DNA of 64,000 nt from Borrelia hermsii DAH (GCF_023035675.1 NZ_CP073136.1:496001-560000), one strand, 5' to 3'; counted from the first letter of the stretch, positions 9,250-19,119 are shown. A program made the numbers and translations. The notes: a model not told the origin generated them from the letters alone.

Positions 9250-9612
9250 ATGTTTGTAAATAGAAGATATACTGCAAGAGGCAAGAATTTGCCATCTTCT
9301 CCAAAAAAAGTAAGGCCTATAGCCGATAATATACGAGGCAAACCTTATACTGAGGCCGTTGCAATACTTTATTCTATGCCCAATAAAGGTGCTAAACTTT
9401 TAGGTAAAGTGGTCAAGTCAGCAGCATCGAATGCTATGTATCATAATAGGAATCTTTCTGAAGATATGATATTTGTAAAGACAGTCATGGTAGACGATGG
9501 AAGAAAGCGTAGAAGCATTTGGCCTAGAGCTAGAGGTAGAGCAGACAGGCTTGTTAATAGAAGTTGTCATATTTTTGTTGAAGTTTATGAAAAGATGTAT
9601 GGTGGAGAATAA
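9250..9612 (+). CDS. rplV: 50S ribosomal protein L22
   Basis: 120-residue L22, whose hairpin lines the exit tunnel. The hairpin region PRARGRADRLVNRSCHI replaces the more usual RGRA-x-RI-x-KR but is clearly the same loop. Five bases after rpsS. Confidence 0.97.
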   Translation: MFVNRRYTARGKNLPSSPKKVRPIADNIRGKPYTEAVAILYSMPNKGAKLLGKVVKSAASNAMYHNRNLSEDMIFVKTVMVDDGRKRRSIWPRARGRADRLVNRSCHIFVEVYEKMYGGE

Positions 9613-9615
9613 GAT

Positions 9616-10446
9616 ATGGGTCAAAAAGTACATCCTTACAGTTTAAGAATTAAGATTAATAGGGATTGGAAATCAAAGTGGTATTTTGATAAAAAATTAT
9701 ATTCTGAGATTCTTCACGAAGATTTCTTAATAAGACGAGAAACTATGAAGTTTTTTAAAGGAATTAGATTTGATATTTCTGACATAGAGATTATTAGAAA
9801 TAATCTTCAAAGAGTGACAGTAGTAGTCTCTACCCCAAGACCTGGTTCTGTTATTGGAGTTAAGGGTGCCAATCTTGAAAAGATTGGGCAGTTATTAACT
9901 AGAAAAATATCTAAAAAGATTAATATTAAAATAAAAGAGATTAAGAAGCCAGAATTTGATGCGCAAATTGTTGCTAATGGAATAGCAAAGCAGCTTGAGA
10001 ATAGAGCTTCTTATAGGAAACTTTTAAAGTCTTCGCTTTTATCTTCTATTTCCAAAGGTGTTCAAGGTGTAAAAATTAAGGTTTCAGGCAGACTTGGTGG
10101 AGCTGAGATTGCCAGAAGTTTTGAAGTTAAAGAAGGACGGGTTCCTTTACATACTCTTAGAGCTAATATAGACTATGGTTTTGCCGAGGCTCAAACAACT
10201 TATGGTGTTATTGGTGTTAAAGTTTGGTTGTTTAAGGGAGAAGTTTTAGGAAAACAGACTAATTCAGATGCTGGTCAGGTAATTAACAGAAAATCTTCAA
10301 GAGAAAAGAGTGAGCATTTTGACAGAAGTAGAGTAGATGATAGGGGTAGAAAAGTTTTAAATGACGATAAATTTTCTAAGGAAAAATTAGAACTTGGATC
10401 TAAATCCAATAATGATTTTAAAAAGAAAAATGGTTCTGATGTCTAG
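9616..10446 (+). CDS. rpsC: 30S ribosomal protein S3 with an extended tail
   Basis: 276-residue S3, which with S4 and S5 forms the mRNA entry channel. MGQKVHPYSLR start, KH domain motif GSVIGVKGANLEKI, and the GRLGGAEIAR segment are all present. After the conserved C-terminal domain there is a tail of about 50 residues rich in Lys, Ser, Asp and Asn that is not part of the usual S3 core. Three bases after rplV. Confidence 0.98.
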   Translation: MGQKVHPYSLRIKINRDWKSKWYFDKKLYSEILHEDFLIRRETMKFFKGIRFDISDIEIIRNNLQRVTVVVSTPRPGSVIGVKGANLEKIGQLLTRKISKKINIKIKEIKKPEFDAQIVANGIAKQLENRASYRKLLKSSLLSSISKGVQGVKIKVSGRLGGAEIARSFEVKEGRVPLHTLRANIDYGFAEAQTTYGVIGVKVWLFKGEVLGKQTNSDAGQVINRKSSREKSEHFDRSRVDDRGRKVLNDDKFSKEKLELGSKSNNDFKKKNGSDV

Positions 10447-10465
10447 AATCTTTAAGGAGCGTTAA

Positions 10466-10882
10466 ATGTTAAGTCCTAAGAAGGTTAAATATAGAAAGAA
10501 GCAAAGAGGAAGACTTTCTGGAGAGGCTCATAAGGGTAATAAAATATCTTTTGGAGAATATGGACTTGTTTCTCTTGATACATATTTTATTACTGCAAGG
10601 CAAATTGAAGCAGCCCGTGTTGCTATGACTCGTAGGGTTAAAAGGGGAGGTAAGGTTTGGATCAGAATATTTCCAGATGTGCCTTATACTAAGAAGCCGG
10701 CTGAAACTAGAATGGGTAAGGGTAAGGGAGGAGTTGATCATTGGAATGCTCCTGTTAAGATTGGGACTGTTATGTTTGAGATGGCTGGAGTGCCTAGAGA
10801 GCTTGCTGAGGCAGCAATGATGCTTGCCAGTTCTAAGCTCCCGGTTAAGACTACATTTGTAGTAAGGCGAGATTTGAGGTGA
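10466..10882 (+). CDS. rplP: 50S ribosomal protein L16
   Basis: 138-residue L16, which positions tRNA in the A and P sites. Starts [16 protein letters not shown] and has the MGKGKGG loop and [16 protein letters not shown] helix. AAGGAG upstream of the ATG. Confidence 0.98.
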   Translation: MLSPKKVKYRKKQRGRLSGEAHKGNKISFGEYGLVSLDTYFITARQIEAARVAMTRRVKRGGKVWIRIFPDVPYTKKPAETRMGKGKGGVDHWNAPVKIGTVMFEMAGVPRELAEAAMMLASSKLPVKTTFVVRRDLR

Positions 10883-10885
10883 ATT

Positions 10886-11086
10886 ATGTTAAAAAAATTT
10901 AAGGATCTTACTCTTGAGGATATGAAAGCTAGGAGATTGGCTTTAAGAAAGGAATATATGGATTTAAGATTTAAGGCTGTGGTTGGTCATGTTGAGAATC
11001 CTTTAAAAAAACGAGAGCTGAGGCGAGACATTGCAAGGCTTAATACAATAATTCATGAATATGCAATAGGTATTAGGAAGGTTTAA
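10886..11086 (+). CDS. rpmC: 50S ribosomal protein L29
   Basis: 66-residue L29, a helical hairpin near the tunnel exit. Recognised by the [19 protein letters not shown] stretch and by its place between L16 and S17, three bases after rplP. Confidence 0.97.
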   Translation: MLKKFKDLTLEDMKARRLALRKEYMDLRFKAVVGHVENPLKKRELRRDIARLNTIIHEYAIGIRKV

Positions 11087-11091
11087 GTATT

Positions 11092-11346
11092 ATGGCAAGG
11101 GAAAATAAGAAAGATCTAATTGGAAAGGTTGTTAGTGATAAGATGAGTAAAACAATAGTTGTTGAGATTGTTCAAAGAAAAATGCATCCTATCTATCATA
11201 AGTACTTAAAAGTGAGTAGACGAGTTAAAGCTCATGATGAGAGAGAAGAATCAAGACTTGGAGATAAGGTAAGAATTATTGAGTCCAGGCCTATTAGTAA
11301 AGAGAAAAGATGGATGCTTGTTGAAATCCTGGAGAGGTCAAAGTAA
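11092..11346 (+). CDS. rpsQ: 30S ribosomal protein S17
   Basis: 84-residue S17, an OB-fold primary binder of 16S rRNA. The [15 protein letters not shown] and HDERE-x(4)-GDKVRI signatures are present. Five bases after rpmC. Confidence 0.98.
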   Translation: MARENKKDLIGKVVSDKMSKTIVVEIVQRKMHPIYHKYLKVSRRVKAHDEREESRLGDKVRIIESRPISKEKRWMLVEILERSK

Positions 11347-11376
11347 TTCCAGTCATTTTTATAGAGGAGATTGATT

Positions 11377-11745
11377 ATGGTGCAGATACAGACATATTTA
11401 ACAGTTGCTGATAATACTGGTGGTAAGATCGCACAGTGCATAAAAGTTCTTGGTGGAAGTAAAAAACGATATGCTAGGGTTGGAGACATAATAGTTGTTG
11501 CTGTGAAACAAGCAATTCCCAATTCACCTGTTAAGAAGGGAGATGTGCATAAAGCTGTAGTTGTTAGAACATCAAAAGAGATAAGACGTAAAAATGGGAC
11601 TTATGTTAGATTTGATGATAATGCATGTGTTATACTTGATGCTAATTTAAATCCAAGAGGTAAGAGAGTTTTTGGACCTGTTGCAAGGGAGCTAAGAGAT
11701 GCTAACTTTATGAAAGTTGTTTCATTAGCTTCAGAGGTAATATAA
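11377..11745 (+). CDS. rplN: 50S ribosomal protein L14
   Basis: 122-residue L14, at the subunit interface and binding site of the silencing factor RsfS. Family start [15 protein letters not shown] and [13 protein letters not shown] are present. The ATG at 11377 behind GAGGAG is preferred to a TTG six bases earlier. Confidence 0.98.
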   Translation: MVQIQTYLTVADNTGGKIAQCIKVLGGSKKRYARVGDIIVVAVKQAIPNSPVKKGDVHKAVVVRTSKEIRRKNGTYVRFDDNACVILDANLNPRGKRVFGPVARELRDANFMKVVSLASEVI

Positions 11746-11755
11746 GGGGCTATTT

Positions 11756-12061
11756 ATGAAGACAAAATTGAAAGTAGGTGATAATGTAAAGATTCTTTGT
11801 GGTAAGGATAGAGGGAAGACGGGTGAAATTGTTAGCATAGATAGAAAAAATCTTAAGGTTGTTGTCAAGTCTTGTAATATGGTTAAAAAAGTTATCAAGG
11901 CAAGAACCCCTCAAGAAAAGAGCAAGATAATTGATAAAGAAGCACCTGTAGACATTTCAAATGTAATGTTATTTTCAAATGGTATAACTTCAAGAGTAGG
12001 GATTAAATTTGAAAATAAAGAAAAAAAGAGATACCTTAAAAAGAATGGGGAGAATGTTTAG
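11756..12061 (+). CDS. rplX: 50S ribosomal protein L24
   Basis: 101-residue L24, an assembly initiator with a KOW motif ([20 protein letters not shown]). Ends three bases before rplE. Confidence 0.98.
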   Translation: MKTKLKVGDNVKILCGKDRGKTGEIVSIDRKNLKVVVKSCNMVKKVIKARTPQEKSKIIDKEAPVDISNVMLFSNGITSRVGIKFENKEKKRYLKKNGENV

Positions 12062-12064
12062 CTT

Positions 12065-12613
12065 ATGAGTTATGTTCCTGAGTTAAAGAGGCATTATAAA
12101 GATAACGTTATAAAAGAGCTTGTTAGTGAATTTCAATATAAGTCTATTATGCAGGCGCCAAAAATAGAGAAAATTGTTGTTTCTATGGGAGTAGGTGATG
12201 CTGTTAAGAATAAAAAGCTTTTAGATTCAGCTATTTCTGAGCTTAGTCAAATTACTGGGCAACGGGCTGTTAAGACAAAGGCTAAGAAAGCTATTGCTGG
12301 ATTTAAGATTAGACAAGGTCAAGATATAGGAGCTAAGGTTACGCTTCGGGGTAATATTATGTATGAGTTTTTATATAAACTTATTAATTTAGCGTTGCCT
12401 CGTGTTAAAGATTTTAGAGGTGTAGATGGCAATGCTTTTGATGGTAATGGTAATTACTCTTTTGGGATAGCAGAGCAAATAATATTTTCTGAGATAGATT
12501 ATGATAAAATAGAGAGGATATCTGGCTTAAACGTTACGATAGTAACTACGGCTTTAAACGACAAAGAGGGTAAAGCTTTGCTTTCTAAGTTTGGTATGCC
12601 ATTTAGTAATTAA
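12065..12613 (+). CDS. rplE: 50S ribosomal protein L5
   Basis: 182-residue L5, part of the central protuberance contacting 5S rRNA and P-site tRNA. The [19 protein letters not shown] and [13 protein letters not shown] segments are typical. Confidence 0.98.
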   Translation: MSYVPELKRHYKDNVIKELVSEFQYKSIMQAPKIEKIVVSMGVGDAVKNKKLLDSAISELSQITGQRAVKTKAKKAIAGFKIRQGQDIGAKVTLRGNIMYEFLYKLINLALPRVKDFRGVDGNAFDGNGNYSFGIAEQIIFSEIDYDKIERISGLNVTIVTTALNDKEGKALLSKFGMPFSN

Positions 12614-12627
12614 AGGAGTTTTTATTT

Positions 12628-12813
12628 ATGGCTAAAAAATCAATGATAGTTAAGGCCTTACGAAAGCCAAAATATAAAACAAGGCAAAAGAATAGATGTA
12701 AGTTATGTGGGCGTCCAAAGGGGTATATGAGAGATTTTGGTATGTGTCGTATATGCTTTAGGAATCATGCATCTGCAGGATTAATTCCTGGTGTCTCAAA
12801 ATCAAGCTGGTAA
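12628..12813 (+). CDS. rpsZ: 30S ribosomal protein S14, zinc-binding type
   Basis: 61-residue short-form S14 with two CxxC pairs (CKLCGRPKG and CRICFRNHA) that bind Zn. Only this Zn-dependent form is seen in the window. AAGGAG upstream. Also called rpsN type Z. Confidence 0.98.
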   Translation: MAKKSMIVKALRKPKYKTRQKNRCKLCGRPKGYMRDFGMCRICFRNHASAGLIPGVSKSSW

Positions 12814-12822
12814 GGAGAATTT

Positions 12823-13221
12823 ATGGCTGTTACGCATTCAGTGGGAGATATGTTAACTAAGATAAGAAATGCAAGTAGGGTGAAGCATGAGTCTGTAGAC
12901 TTAAAGATGTCTAAAATAAATAAGTCTATCTTAGACATCTTAAGGGAAGAAGGGTATATTAAGGGTTATAATATTTTTGATAATAAGGGCATTTCTTTTA
13001 TTAAAGCAATACTAAATTATGATAGTAAGAGAAATCCGGCTATAAATAGAATAGATGCTATTTCAACTCCTGGTAGAAAAGTTTATTCTTCATACAAGAA
13101 TATGCCAAGAATAAAAAATGGATATGGCATATTGATAGTATCTTCTTCAAAAGGTGTTATTACTGGCAAGCAAGCTAAAGATAATAAAGTAGGTGGTGAG
13201 CTAATTTGCTCAGTTTGGTAA
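12823..13221 (+). CDS. rpsH: 30S ribosomal protein S8
   Basis: 132-residue S8, a central 16S rRNA binder that regulates the spc operon in other bacteria. Start MAVTHSVGDMLTKIRNA and C-terminal KVGGELICSVW are diagnostic. Nine bases after the S14 gene. Confidence 0.98.
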   Translation: MAVTHSVGDMLTKIRNASRVKHESVDLKMSKINKSILDILREEGYIKGYNIFDNKGISFIKAILNYDSKRNPAINRIDAISTPGRKVYSSYKNMPRIKNGYGILIVSSSKGVITGKQAKDNKVGGELICSVW

Positions 13222-13242
13222 GGTTTAAGAGGTAGGTAAATT

Positions 13243-13785
13243 ATGTCACGTATTGGTAAACTTCCTATAAAGATAGTTGATTCTGTGAAAGTTGACATTA
13301 ATGACAACATAGTAACAGTTGAGGGTAAGAGAGGCAAATTAAGCCAAGAAATAAATAGTAGAATTCGGGTTAGAGTTGAGGATAGTAATATTATTGTTGA
13401 GCGTTCTTTGGACGATAAACAGACAAGAGCTTTTCATGGGCTTTATAGAAGTTTAATTTTTAATATGGTTAAGGGAGTATCTGATGGATTTTCAAAATCT
13501 CTCACTATTAATGGTATAGGGTATAGGGTTGAGCAACAAGGAACGAGTCTTTTCTTTAACTTGGGATATTCAACTCAATTTGAGTATGTAATTCCTGAAG
13601 GAGTTAATATTCGACTTGAGGGTAATACCAAAATTGCTGTTGAGGGTATAGATAAGTGCAGAGTTGGACAGGTTGCTGCTGAGATTAGAAGTTTAAGGGT
13701 TCCAGAGCCATATAAGGGCAAAGGAATTAGATATGATAATGAAGTAAGCAGACGAAAAGTAGGAAAATCGGGAGTAAAAAAATAG
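13243..13785 (+). CDS. rplF: 50S ribosomal protein L6
   Basis: 180-residue L6, near the factor-binding site. MSRIGKLPIKI start and the C-terminal PEPYKGKGIRY motif are present. Confidence 0.98.
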   Translation: MSRIGKLPIKIVDSVKVDINDNIVTVEGKRGKLSQEINSRIRVRVEDSNIIVERSLDDKQTRAFHGLYRSLIFNMVKGVSDGFSKSLTINGIGYRVEQQGTSLFFNLGYSTQFEYVIPEGVNIRLEGNTKIAVEGIDKCRVGQVAAEIRSLRVPEPYKGKGIRYDNEVSRRKVGKSGVKK

Positions 13786-13802
13786 GTTTTAGGTGAGTAT
13801 TT

Positions 13803-14162
13803 ATGAAAAAAGTAAAAGAAGCTGAAAAAAGAAATATAAAACGTAAGAAGAGAATAAGAGATAGAATTGGATTTGGTGTTGCAGATAGGCCTAGGGTTAC
13901 AGTTTTTAAATCCAATAAATATTTTTATGTTCAAGTTATTGATGATATGGCTGGCCATACTCTTGCAAGCGTTTCTACCATTGAGAAGGATCTTAAGTTG
14001 AACAAAAATATTGATGATGTAAAGAAACTAGGTGAAGTTCTTGCAAAGAGACTTAAAGATAAGAACATAAGTAGGCTTATTTTTGATAGAAATGGTTATA
14101 AATATCACGGCCTTATTGCAAGTTTTGCAACTTCTTTGCGTGAAGCCGGTATTGATGTTTAG
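13803..14162 (+). CDS. rplR: 50S ribosomal protein L18
   Basis: 119-residue L18, a 5S rRNA binder. [20 protein letters not shown] and the C-terminal [16 protein letters not shown] segment identify it; the N-terminus is strongly basic. Confidence 0.98.
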   Translation: MKKVKEAEKRNIKRKKRIRDRIGFGVADRPRVTVFKSNKYFYVQVIDDMAGHTLASVSTIEKDLKLNKNIDDVKKLGEVLAKRLKDKNISRLIFDRNGYKYHGLIASFATSLREAGIDV

Positions 14163-14173
14163 GGGGAATTATA

Positions 14174-14668
14174 GTGGAAGCTCAAGTTCATAAGAAGCAA
14201 ATAGAGAAATTAATATCATTAAATAGAGTTACTAAGGTTGTAAAGGGTGGGAGAAGGTTTTCTTTTTCTGCTTTTATGGTTGTTGGTGATGGTGAGGGTC
14301 ATGTTGGCTGGGGATTTGGCAAGGCTAATGATGCTAGTGATGCAATAAAGAAGAGTTTAACTAATGCTAGGAAAAACTTAAGATCTGTTCCTATTAAAAG
14401 GGGTACTCTTCCTAATATGGTCATTGGGGATTTTAAAAAAGCCAAAGTTTTAATTAAACCAGCAACTCAAGGTACTGGTATTATTGCAGGTGGACCTGTT
14501 CGTGCTGTCATGGAAGCATTGGGAGTCCATGATATTTTAAGTAAATCTCTTGGGTCAAATAATTCTATGAATGTGGTAAAGGCGACTTTTAAAGCATTTG
14601 ACTTAGTTTTGGATGCTAGAAAGGTAGCAGCGATAAGAGGTAAAACTTTAAGGACTTTATGGAGTTAG
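14174..14668 (+). CDS. rpsE: 30S ribosomal protein S5
   Basis: 164-residue S5, involved in decoding fidelity and mRNA unwinding at the entry channel; site of spectinomycin resistance changes in other bacteria. The RVTKVVKGGRRFSFSA and GHVGWGFGKA motifs are intact. Starts with GTG at 14174 preceded by AGGGGG. Confidence 0.98.
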   Translation: MEAQVHKKQIEKLISLNRVTKVVKGGRRFSFSAFMVVGDGEGHVGWGFGKANDASDAIKKSLTNARKNLRSVPIKRGTLPNMVIGDFKKAKVLIKPATQGTGIIAGGPVRAVMEALGVHDILSKSLGSNNSMNVVKATFKAFDLVLDARKVAAIRGKTLRTLWS

Positions 14669-14671
14669 TTT

Positions 14672-14983
14672 ATGATTAAGAGAAAATTACGACTTCAGCT
14701 TAAAAAGATTAGATTTAAAGCATCAAGATCTAGAGCTAAGAATAGAGCTTTTATTCAGAAGATGGCAATAAATAGAGAAATTCTTGCTAAGAGTGACATT
14801 AAGGTCGAAGTTGAGCTTAAGAGAAGTCTTATTGGAAAATTAGATAGTAAGGTTAAGACATTGAAAGCTTTGGGTCTTAAGAGAATAGGAGATAGAAAAA
14901 TTCATGTTTTAAATAAGTCTCTTCAAGGGATGCTTAATAGTGTAATTAGTATGGTTTTATTAAGTGAGGTAAAAAATGGTTAA
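14672..14983 (+). CDS. rpmD: 50S ribosomal protein L30 with N-terminal extension
   Basis: 103 residues, against about 60 for typical bacterial L30. The L30 core starts near residue 45 ([20 protein letters not shown], then [11 protein letters not shown]). The first 44 residues are very basic ([20 protein letters not shown]...) and are an addition. No alternative start with a better binding site is visible in front of the core, and the ATG at 14672 lies three bases after rpsE, so the long form is probably real. Its 3' end overlaps rplO by 8 bases. Confidence 0.93.
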   Translation: MIKRKLRLQLKKIRFKASRSRAKNRAFIQKMAINREILAKSDIKVEVELKRSLIGKLDSKVKTLKALGLKRIGDRKIHVLNKSLQGMLNSVISMVLLSEVKNG

Positions 14984-15413
14984 GCTAAGGAGACCTTCAG
15001 GGGCTAATAAGTCTCGAAAAATTGTTGGTAGGGGTCCAGGTTCTGGTCTTGGAAAAACCTCTGGTAGAGGACAAAAGGGACAAAAAGCTAGAAATAGTTC
15101 ACCAAGGATTGGTTTTGAAGGGGGACAAACCCCTCTTTATAGAAGACTTCCAAGAAGAGGTTTTTCCAATCATGATTATAAGGTGAAGTATGAGATTGTG
15201 GGACTTGGGGACATAGATAGAAAATTTGAAACTGGAGATTTAGTAAATTATAGTACTTTGTTAGAAAAAGGGCTTGTAGGCAAGAATAAGAAAAAGATCA
15301 AGATTTTGGCTAATGGCGGGCTTACTAAGAAGGTGAATTTTGAAGTTACTCGTATTTCAAAGTCTGCTGAAGAATTGGCAACAAAAATTGGTTGCAGTAT
15401 TAAATTACTTTAG
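14976..15413 (+). CDS. rplO: 50S ribosomal protein L15
   Basis: 145-residue L15, a late 50S assembly protein. The Gly/Arg-rich N-terminus [20 protein letters not shown] and [10 protein letters not shown] are typical. Overlaps the end of rpmD by 8 bases, suggesting translational coupling. Confidence 0.98.
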   Translation: MVKLRRPSGANKSRKIVGRGPGSGLGKTSGRGQKGQKARNSSPRIGFEGGQTPLYRRLPRRGFSNHDYKVKYEIVGLGDIDRKFETGDLVNYSTLLEKGLVGKNKKKIKILANGGLTKKVNFEVTRISKSAEELATKIGCSIKLL

Positions 15414-15425
15414 AATGGTAGTGAA

Positions 15426-16730
15426 ATGAAGGGTTTGTTTTTTAATTTATTTTCAATTAAGGATTTAAGGAGCAAATTTTTATTTACTCTATTTATTCTT
15501 TTTATTTTTAGAGTGGGTTCTTACTTGCCAATACCAGGAGTAGATCCTGTGGCTCTTAGAAGTTATTTTAAATCTCAGTCAGATTTTTCAATTACTAATT
15601 ATTTTGATTTTTTTTCAGGTGGTGCTTTTAGTAATTTTTCTATATTTATGCTTAGCATAGGTCCTTATATTTCAGCATCAATTATTATTCAACTTCTTGT
15701 TTATTCTTTTCCTTCTCTTAAAAAGATGCAAGAAGGGGATAATGGAAGGAAAAAAATCAAAAAATACACAAAATATCTAACGATTGTTGCGGCAGTAGCC
15801 CAAGGATATGCTACTAGTCTTTATGCTAAAAGTATTCCAGGAGCGCTTAATATACCTTTTTATAGATACATTTTCATTGCTATTTTAACAGTTACAACAG
15901 GTACTTTTGTTCTTTTATGGCTTGGTGAGCAAATTAATCAGAGAGGAATTGGGAATGGTGTATCTTTAATAATCTTTTCAGGAATAGTAGTTAGACTTCA
16001 AGCAGCTTTATTTAATCTTTTTCAAAGCATGAGAGATCCATTGCAAAATATTAATCCTGTCTTTGTGATATTAGTGCTAGGTGTTTTTATTTTAGTTGTG
16101 ATATTAATCATATATGAGTATAAGGCACAAAGACGAATTGCTATTCATTATGCTAGAGCAAACTCCAGGAATACAGTTAGTTCGTATTTGCCAATCAAGC
16201 TTAACCCGTCAGGTGTTTTACCTGTTATTTTTGCATCTGTGCTTATTACCTTGCCTTTGCAAATTTTGAGTGGATTTGCTGGAACTTCTGCTCTATCAAG
16301 GCAAATTTTATCTTATTTAAGACCCAATGGGCTTTATTATACTTTATTGAATGTAGTTTTAATAATAGGATTTACCTATTTTTATTCAAAGATACAATTA
16401 AGCCCAAAAGATATAAGTAATAATATTCGAAAAAATGGGGGAACTATTCCGGGTATAAAGGCAGATGAGATGGAGGGCTATTTGGATAAAATTATGAATA
16501 GAACATTATTTTCAGGCTCTATCTTTCTGTCTATTATTGCAATTATTCCGTTTTTAGTGCAAAATATTTTTAGATTTCCTTATGATGTCTCAAGGATTAT
16601 GGGTAGTTCTTCACTGCTTATTATGGTAGGAGTAGCTCTTGATACATTAATTCAGATTGATGCATATTTAAAGACTCAAGGATTGTCTCGTGGAACTGGT
16701 AAAAAGTATGCTTTTTTGCAGAAAATTTAG
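15426..16730 (+). CDS. secY: Protein translocase subunit SecY
   Basis: 434-residue channel subunit of the Sec translocase in the inner membrane, with ten transmembrane helices. PIPGVDP near residue 37 and SVLITLPLQI (helix 7 region) and the cytosolic loop ARANSRNTVSSYLPIKLNPSGVLP-type segment (basic, then LNPSGVLP) match the family. As in other bacteria it sits after rplO; adk, map and infA, which often follow secY, are absent here. Confidence 0.98.
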   Translation: MKGLFFNLFSIKDLRSKFLFTLFILFIFRVGSYLPIPGVDPVALRSYFKSQSDFSITNYFDFFSGGAFSNFSIFMLSIGPYISASIIIQLLVYSFPSLKKMQEGDNGRKKIKKYTKYLTIVAAVAQGYATSLYAKSIPGALNIPFYRYIFIAILTVTTGTFVLLWLGEQINQRGIGNGVSLIIFSGIVVRLQAALFNLFQSMRDPLQNINPVFVILVLGVFILVVILIIYEYKAQRRIAIHYARANSRNTVSSYLPIKLNPSGVLPVIFASVLITLPLQILSGFAGTSALSRQILSYLRPNGLYYTLLNVVLIIGFTYFYSKIQLSPKDISNNIRKNGGTIPGIKADEMEGYLDKIMNRTLFSGSIFLSIIAIIPFLVQNIFRFPYDVSRIMGSSSLLIMVGVALDTLIQIDAYLKTQGLSRGTGKKYAFLQKI

Positions 16731-16739
16731 GAGTAATTT

Positions 16740-16853
16740 ATGAAAGTTAGGGTAAGCGTAAAGCCAATTTGTGAAAAGTGTAAAGTAATAAAGAGAAAAG
16801 GTGTTTTAAGAATTATTTGTGATAATCTTAAACACAAACAAAGACAAAAATAA
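16740..16853 (+). CDS. rpmJ: 50S ribosomal protein L36
   Basis: A 37-codon gene with ATG at 16740 and TAA at 16851, with TAGGAG upstream. The product begins [20 protein letters not shown] and has the L36 zinc ligands Cys11, Cys14, Cys27 and His32. Nine bases before rpsM. Only one L36 gene, the zinc form, is seen. Confidence 0.97.
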
Positions 16854-16862
16854 GGGGAAAAA

Positions 16863-17240
16863 ATGGCTAGAATAGCAGGAATAGATTTGCCAAATAACAA
16901 ACAACTTCAGATCGCTCTTACGTCTATTTATGGCATAGGAAGAGCTAGGGCTTTAGAAATTTGCGAAAAAACGGGTGTTTTGCCAGATAAAAGAGCTAAA
17001 GAGTTGGATAATGATGAAGTTAATAAGCTTAGAAAAATAATTGAGAGTGATTATGTTGTTGAGGGGAAGCTTAGAAGTGAGTTAGCTATGTCTATTAAAA
17101 GGCTTATGGATATTGCATGTTATAGAGGGCTTAGACATAGGAAAGGTTTACCCTTAAGGGGGCAGAGAACTAAAACTAATGCAAGAACTAGGAAGGGAAA
17201 GAGAAAAACTGTAGCTAATAAAAAGATGGCTTCTAAATAA
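16863..17240 (+). CDS. rpsM: 30S ribosomal protein S13
   Basis: 125-residue S13, in the head of the 30S subunit and in bridges B1a/b. [14 protein letters not shown] start and C-terminal [20 protein letters not shown] are diagnostic. Confidence 0.98.
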   Translation: MARIAGIDLPNNKQLQIALTSIYGIGRARALEICEKTGVLPDKRAKELDNDEVNKLRKIIESDYVVEGKLRSELAMSIKRLMDIACYRGLRHRKGLPLRGQRTKTNARTRKGKRKTVANKKMASK

Positions 17241-17270
17241 AGTTGTTTTGCTTATGTAGGAGGGAGAAGC

Positions 17271-17660
17271 TTGAGTGCAAAAGTATCAACTAATAAAAAA
17301 AAGGTAAAAAGAAGTATTGGCGAAGGCAATGTTTATATACAGGCTACTTTTAATAATACAATCGTGACTGTATCAGACATAAGGGGAAATACTTTAGCTT
17401 GGGCAAGTGCAGGTGGAATGGGCTTTAAGGGTGCTAAAAAATCAACCCCTTATGCTGCTCAGATGACTGCAGAAGCAGCTTTAGGCAAGGTTAAGGATTT
17501 TGGTATTAATTATGTTCATGTTTTTGTTAAAGGTCCAGGAATTGGTAGAGAGTCTGCCATACGAGCTGTTGGATCAACAGGTATCATTGTTAAATCAATC
17601 TCAGATGTTACCCCAATACCGCATAATGGGTGTAGGCCTAAGAAAACTAGACGAGTTTAG
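17271..17660 (+). CDS. rpsK: 30S ribosomal protein S11
   Basis: 129-residue S11, on the platform at the mRNA exit. Motifs [20 protein letters not shown] and [15 protein letters not shown] are present. Starts with TTG at 17271 behind GGAGGGAG. Confidence 0.98.
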   Translation: MSAKVSTNKKKVKRSIGEGNVYIQATFNNTIVTVSDIRGNTLAWASAGGMGFKGAKKSTPYAAQMTAEAALGKVKDFGINYVHVFVKGPGIGRESAIRAVGSTGIIVKSISDVTPIPHNGCRPKKTRRV

Positions 17661-17675
17661 TTAGAGGAGCTATTG

Positions 17676-18707
17676 ATGTCTTTAGGAAAACTTTTAAAAG
17701 ATTTTACTATACCTGATAGGATTGAATTTTTAAGAGGGGAGGATGATGGCTCTTATGGGAAGTTTATAATATATCCTTTTGAGAAAGGTTTTGGTGTTAC
17801 TATTGGTAACACTTTAAGGCGCGTCTTGCTGTCTTCTATTGAAGGATATGCTATTTCTGCTATGAGAATTCAGTCTAATCAAGGTGGATCTTTAAAGATC
17901 GTTTCAAGTGAATTTGATTTAATACCTGGTGTTGTAGAAGATACTCTTGAAGTAATTGCTAATATTAAAAATATTCATTTAAAGTTAGATGAGGGAGTTA
18001 AGAGTGCAACAATAAGTGTTTCTGTTAATGGGAAAGATACTAATGTCTTAAAGGCAGTTCATCTTGAAAGAGAAGGTGTTGAGGTTTGTAATAAAGATTT
18101 AGTTATTGCTACACTTTCAAGTGAAGCGAATTTGGATTTTGAATTTCAAGTTGATTATGGAAGAGGGTATGTTTCTTCTGAACATAATGCTAAGTATTTA
18201 GAAGAAGTTAATACCATTGCACTTGATTCTATATTCTCCCCAATAGAAAAGGTTACATATTCTGTTGAAGATACTAGAGTTGGACAGAGATCTGATTATG
18301 ATAAGCTTGTTATGGAGATTTGGACAACAGGTGTAATTAGTGCTAAGGATGCAATTAAAAAGGCGGCGTCTATAGTAAGGGAGTTTTTACTTCCATTGGT
18401 TAATTTTGAAGATAAAGTTGTACATTCTGTTGATGATTCTGAATTTAGAGATTCCGATATACTTAACATGAATATTGAGAAATTGAATTTGTCTGTTAGA
18501 TCTCTTAATTGTTTAACCAAGGAAAATGTTAAGACTTTAGGAGAGCTTATTAGCAAGAGTGCAGAGGAACTTTCAAAGGCAAGAAACTTTGGAAAGAAAA
18601 GTTTAGAGGAAATAGTTGAAAAACTTAGTGTTTATGGATTGTTTTTGGGAATGTCTAAGACAGAAGCTCTAAAAATATTGAATAAAAACGATAAAATATC
18701 TCATTAG
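17676..18707 (+). CDS. rpoA: RNA polymerase alpha subunit
   Basis: 343-residue alpha subunit. The N-terminal dimerisation domain has GFGVTIGNTLRRVLLSS; the C-terminal domain, contacting UP elements and activators, has LNLSVRSLNCLTKENVKTLG. The ATG at 17676 is preferred to TTG at 17673, with GAGGAG upstream. rpsD, often just before rpoA, is missing from this cluster. Confidence 0.98.
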   Translation: MSLGKLLKDFTIPDRIEFLRGEDDGSYGKFIIYPFEKGFGVTIGNTLRRVLLSSIEGYAISAMRIQSNQGGSLKIVSSEFDLIPGVVEDTLEVIANIKNIHLKLDEGVKSATISVSVNGKDTNVLKAVHLEREGVEVCNKDLVIATLSSEANLDFEFQVDYGRGYVSSEHNAKYLEEVNTIALDSIFSPIEKVTYSVEDTRVGQRSDYDKLVMEIWTTGVISAKDAIKKAASIVREFLLPLVNFEDKVVHSVDDSEFRDSDILNMNIEKLNLSVRSLNCLTKENVKTLGELISKSAEELSKARNFGKKSLEEIVEKLSVYGLFLGMSKTEALKILNKNDKISH

Positions 18708-18725
18708 AAGGGAGACCATTTTTAT

Positions 18726-19097
18726 ATGAAGACTAAGGTAGGATTTAATAGGTTAAATAGAAAGTCAAGTCATAGAAAGGCGCTTTTAAAAAATATGGTA
18801 ATTTCTCTTTTTAAGCATGAAAAAATAACTTCTACTAAGGCAAAGTTAAGTGAAGTTAAGAGATTTGCTGAGAAGTTAATTACAAGAGCTAAAATTGATA
18901 GCGTGCATAATAGGAGAGAAGTGTCAAAATTTATACATGATAAATTTATTCTTAATAAATTATTTACTAAAATTTCCCCTATCTTTAAAGAAAGAAAGGG
19001 TGGTTATGTTAGGGTTATTAAGCTAGGACGAAGGTATGGAGATGCAGCTGAGATGGCAATTCTTGAACTAGTTGATAAAACCTTAGAAGAAAAGTAA
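18726..19097 (+). CDS. rplQ: 50S ribosomal protein L17
   Basis: 123-residue L17, near the tunnel exit. Start [20 protein letters not shown] and C-terminal [13 protein letters not shown] match. It is the last gene of the ribosomal cluster; a short hairpin follows. Confidence 0.97.
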   Translation: MKTKVGFNRLNRKSSHRKALLKNMVISLFKHEKITSTKAKLSEVKRFAEKLITRAKIDSVHNRREVSKFIHDKFILNKLFTKISPIFKERKGGYVRVIKLGRRYGDAAEMAILELVDKTLEEK

Positions 19098-19104
19098 TAG
19101 TCTT

Positions 19105-19119
19105 ACATATTAAATATGT
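19105..19119 (+). terminator. Weak hairpin after rplQ
   Basis: ACATAT-TAA-ATATGT, a perfect 6-bp AU stem with a 3-base loop, followed by a pyrimidine-rich stretch. Too weak to be a sure terminator; it lies in the 77-base gap between the ribosomal cluster and rny. Confidence 0.3.
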
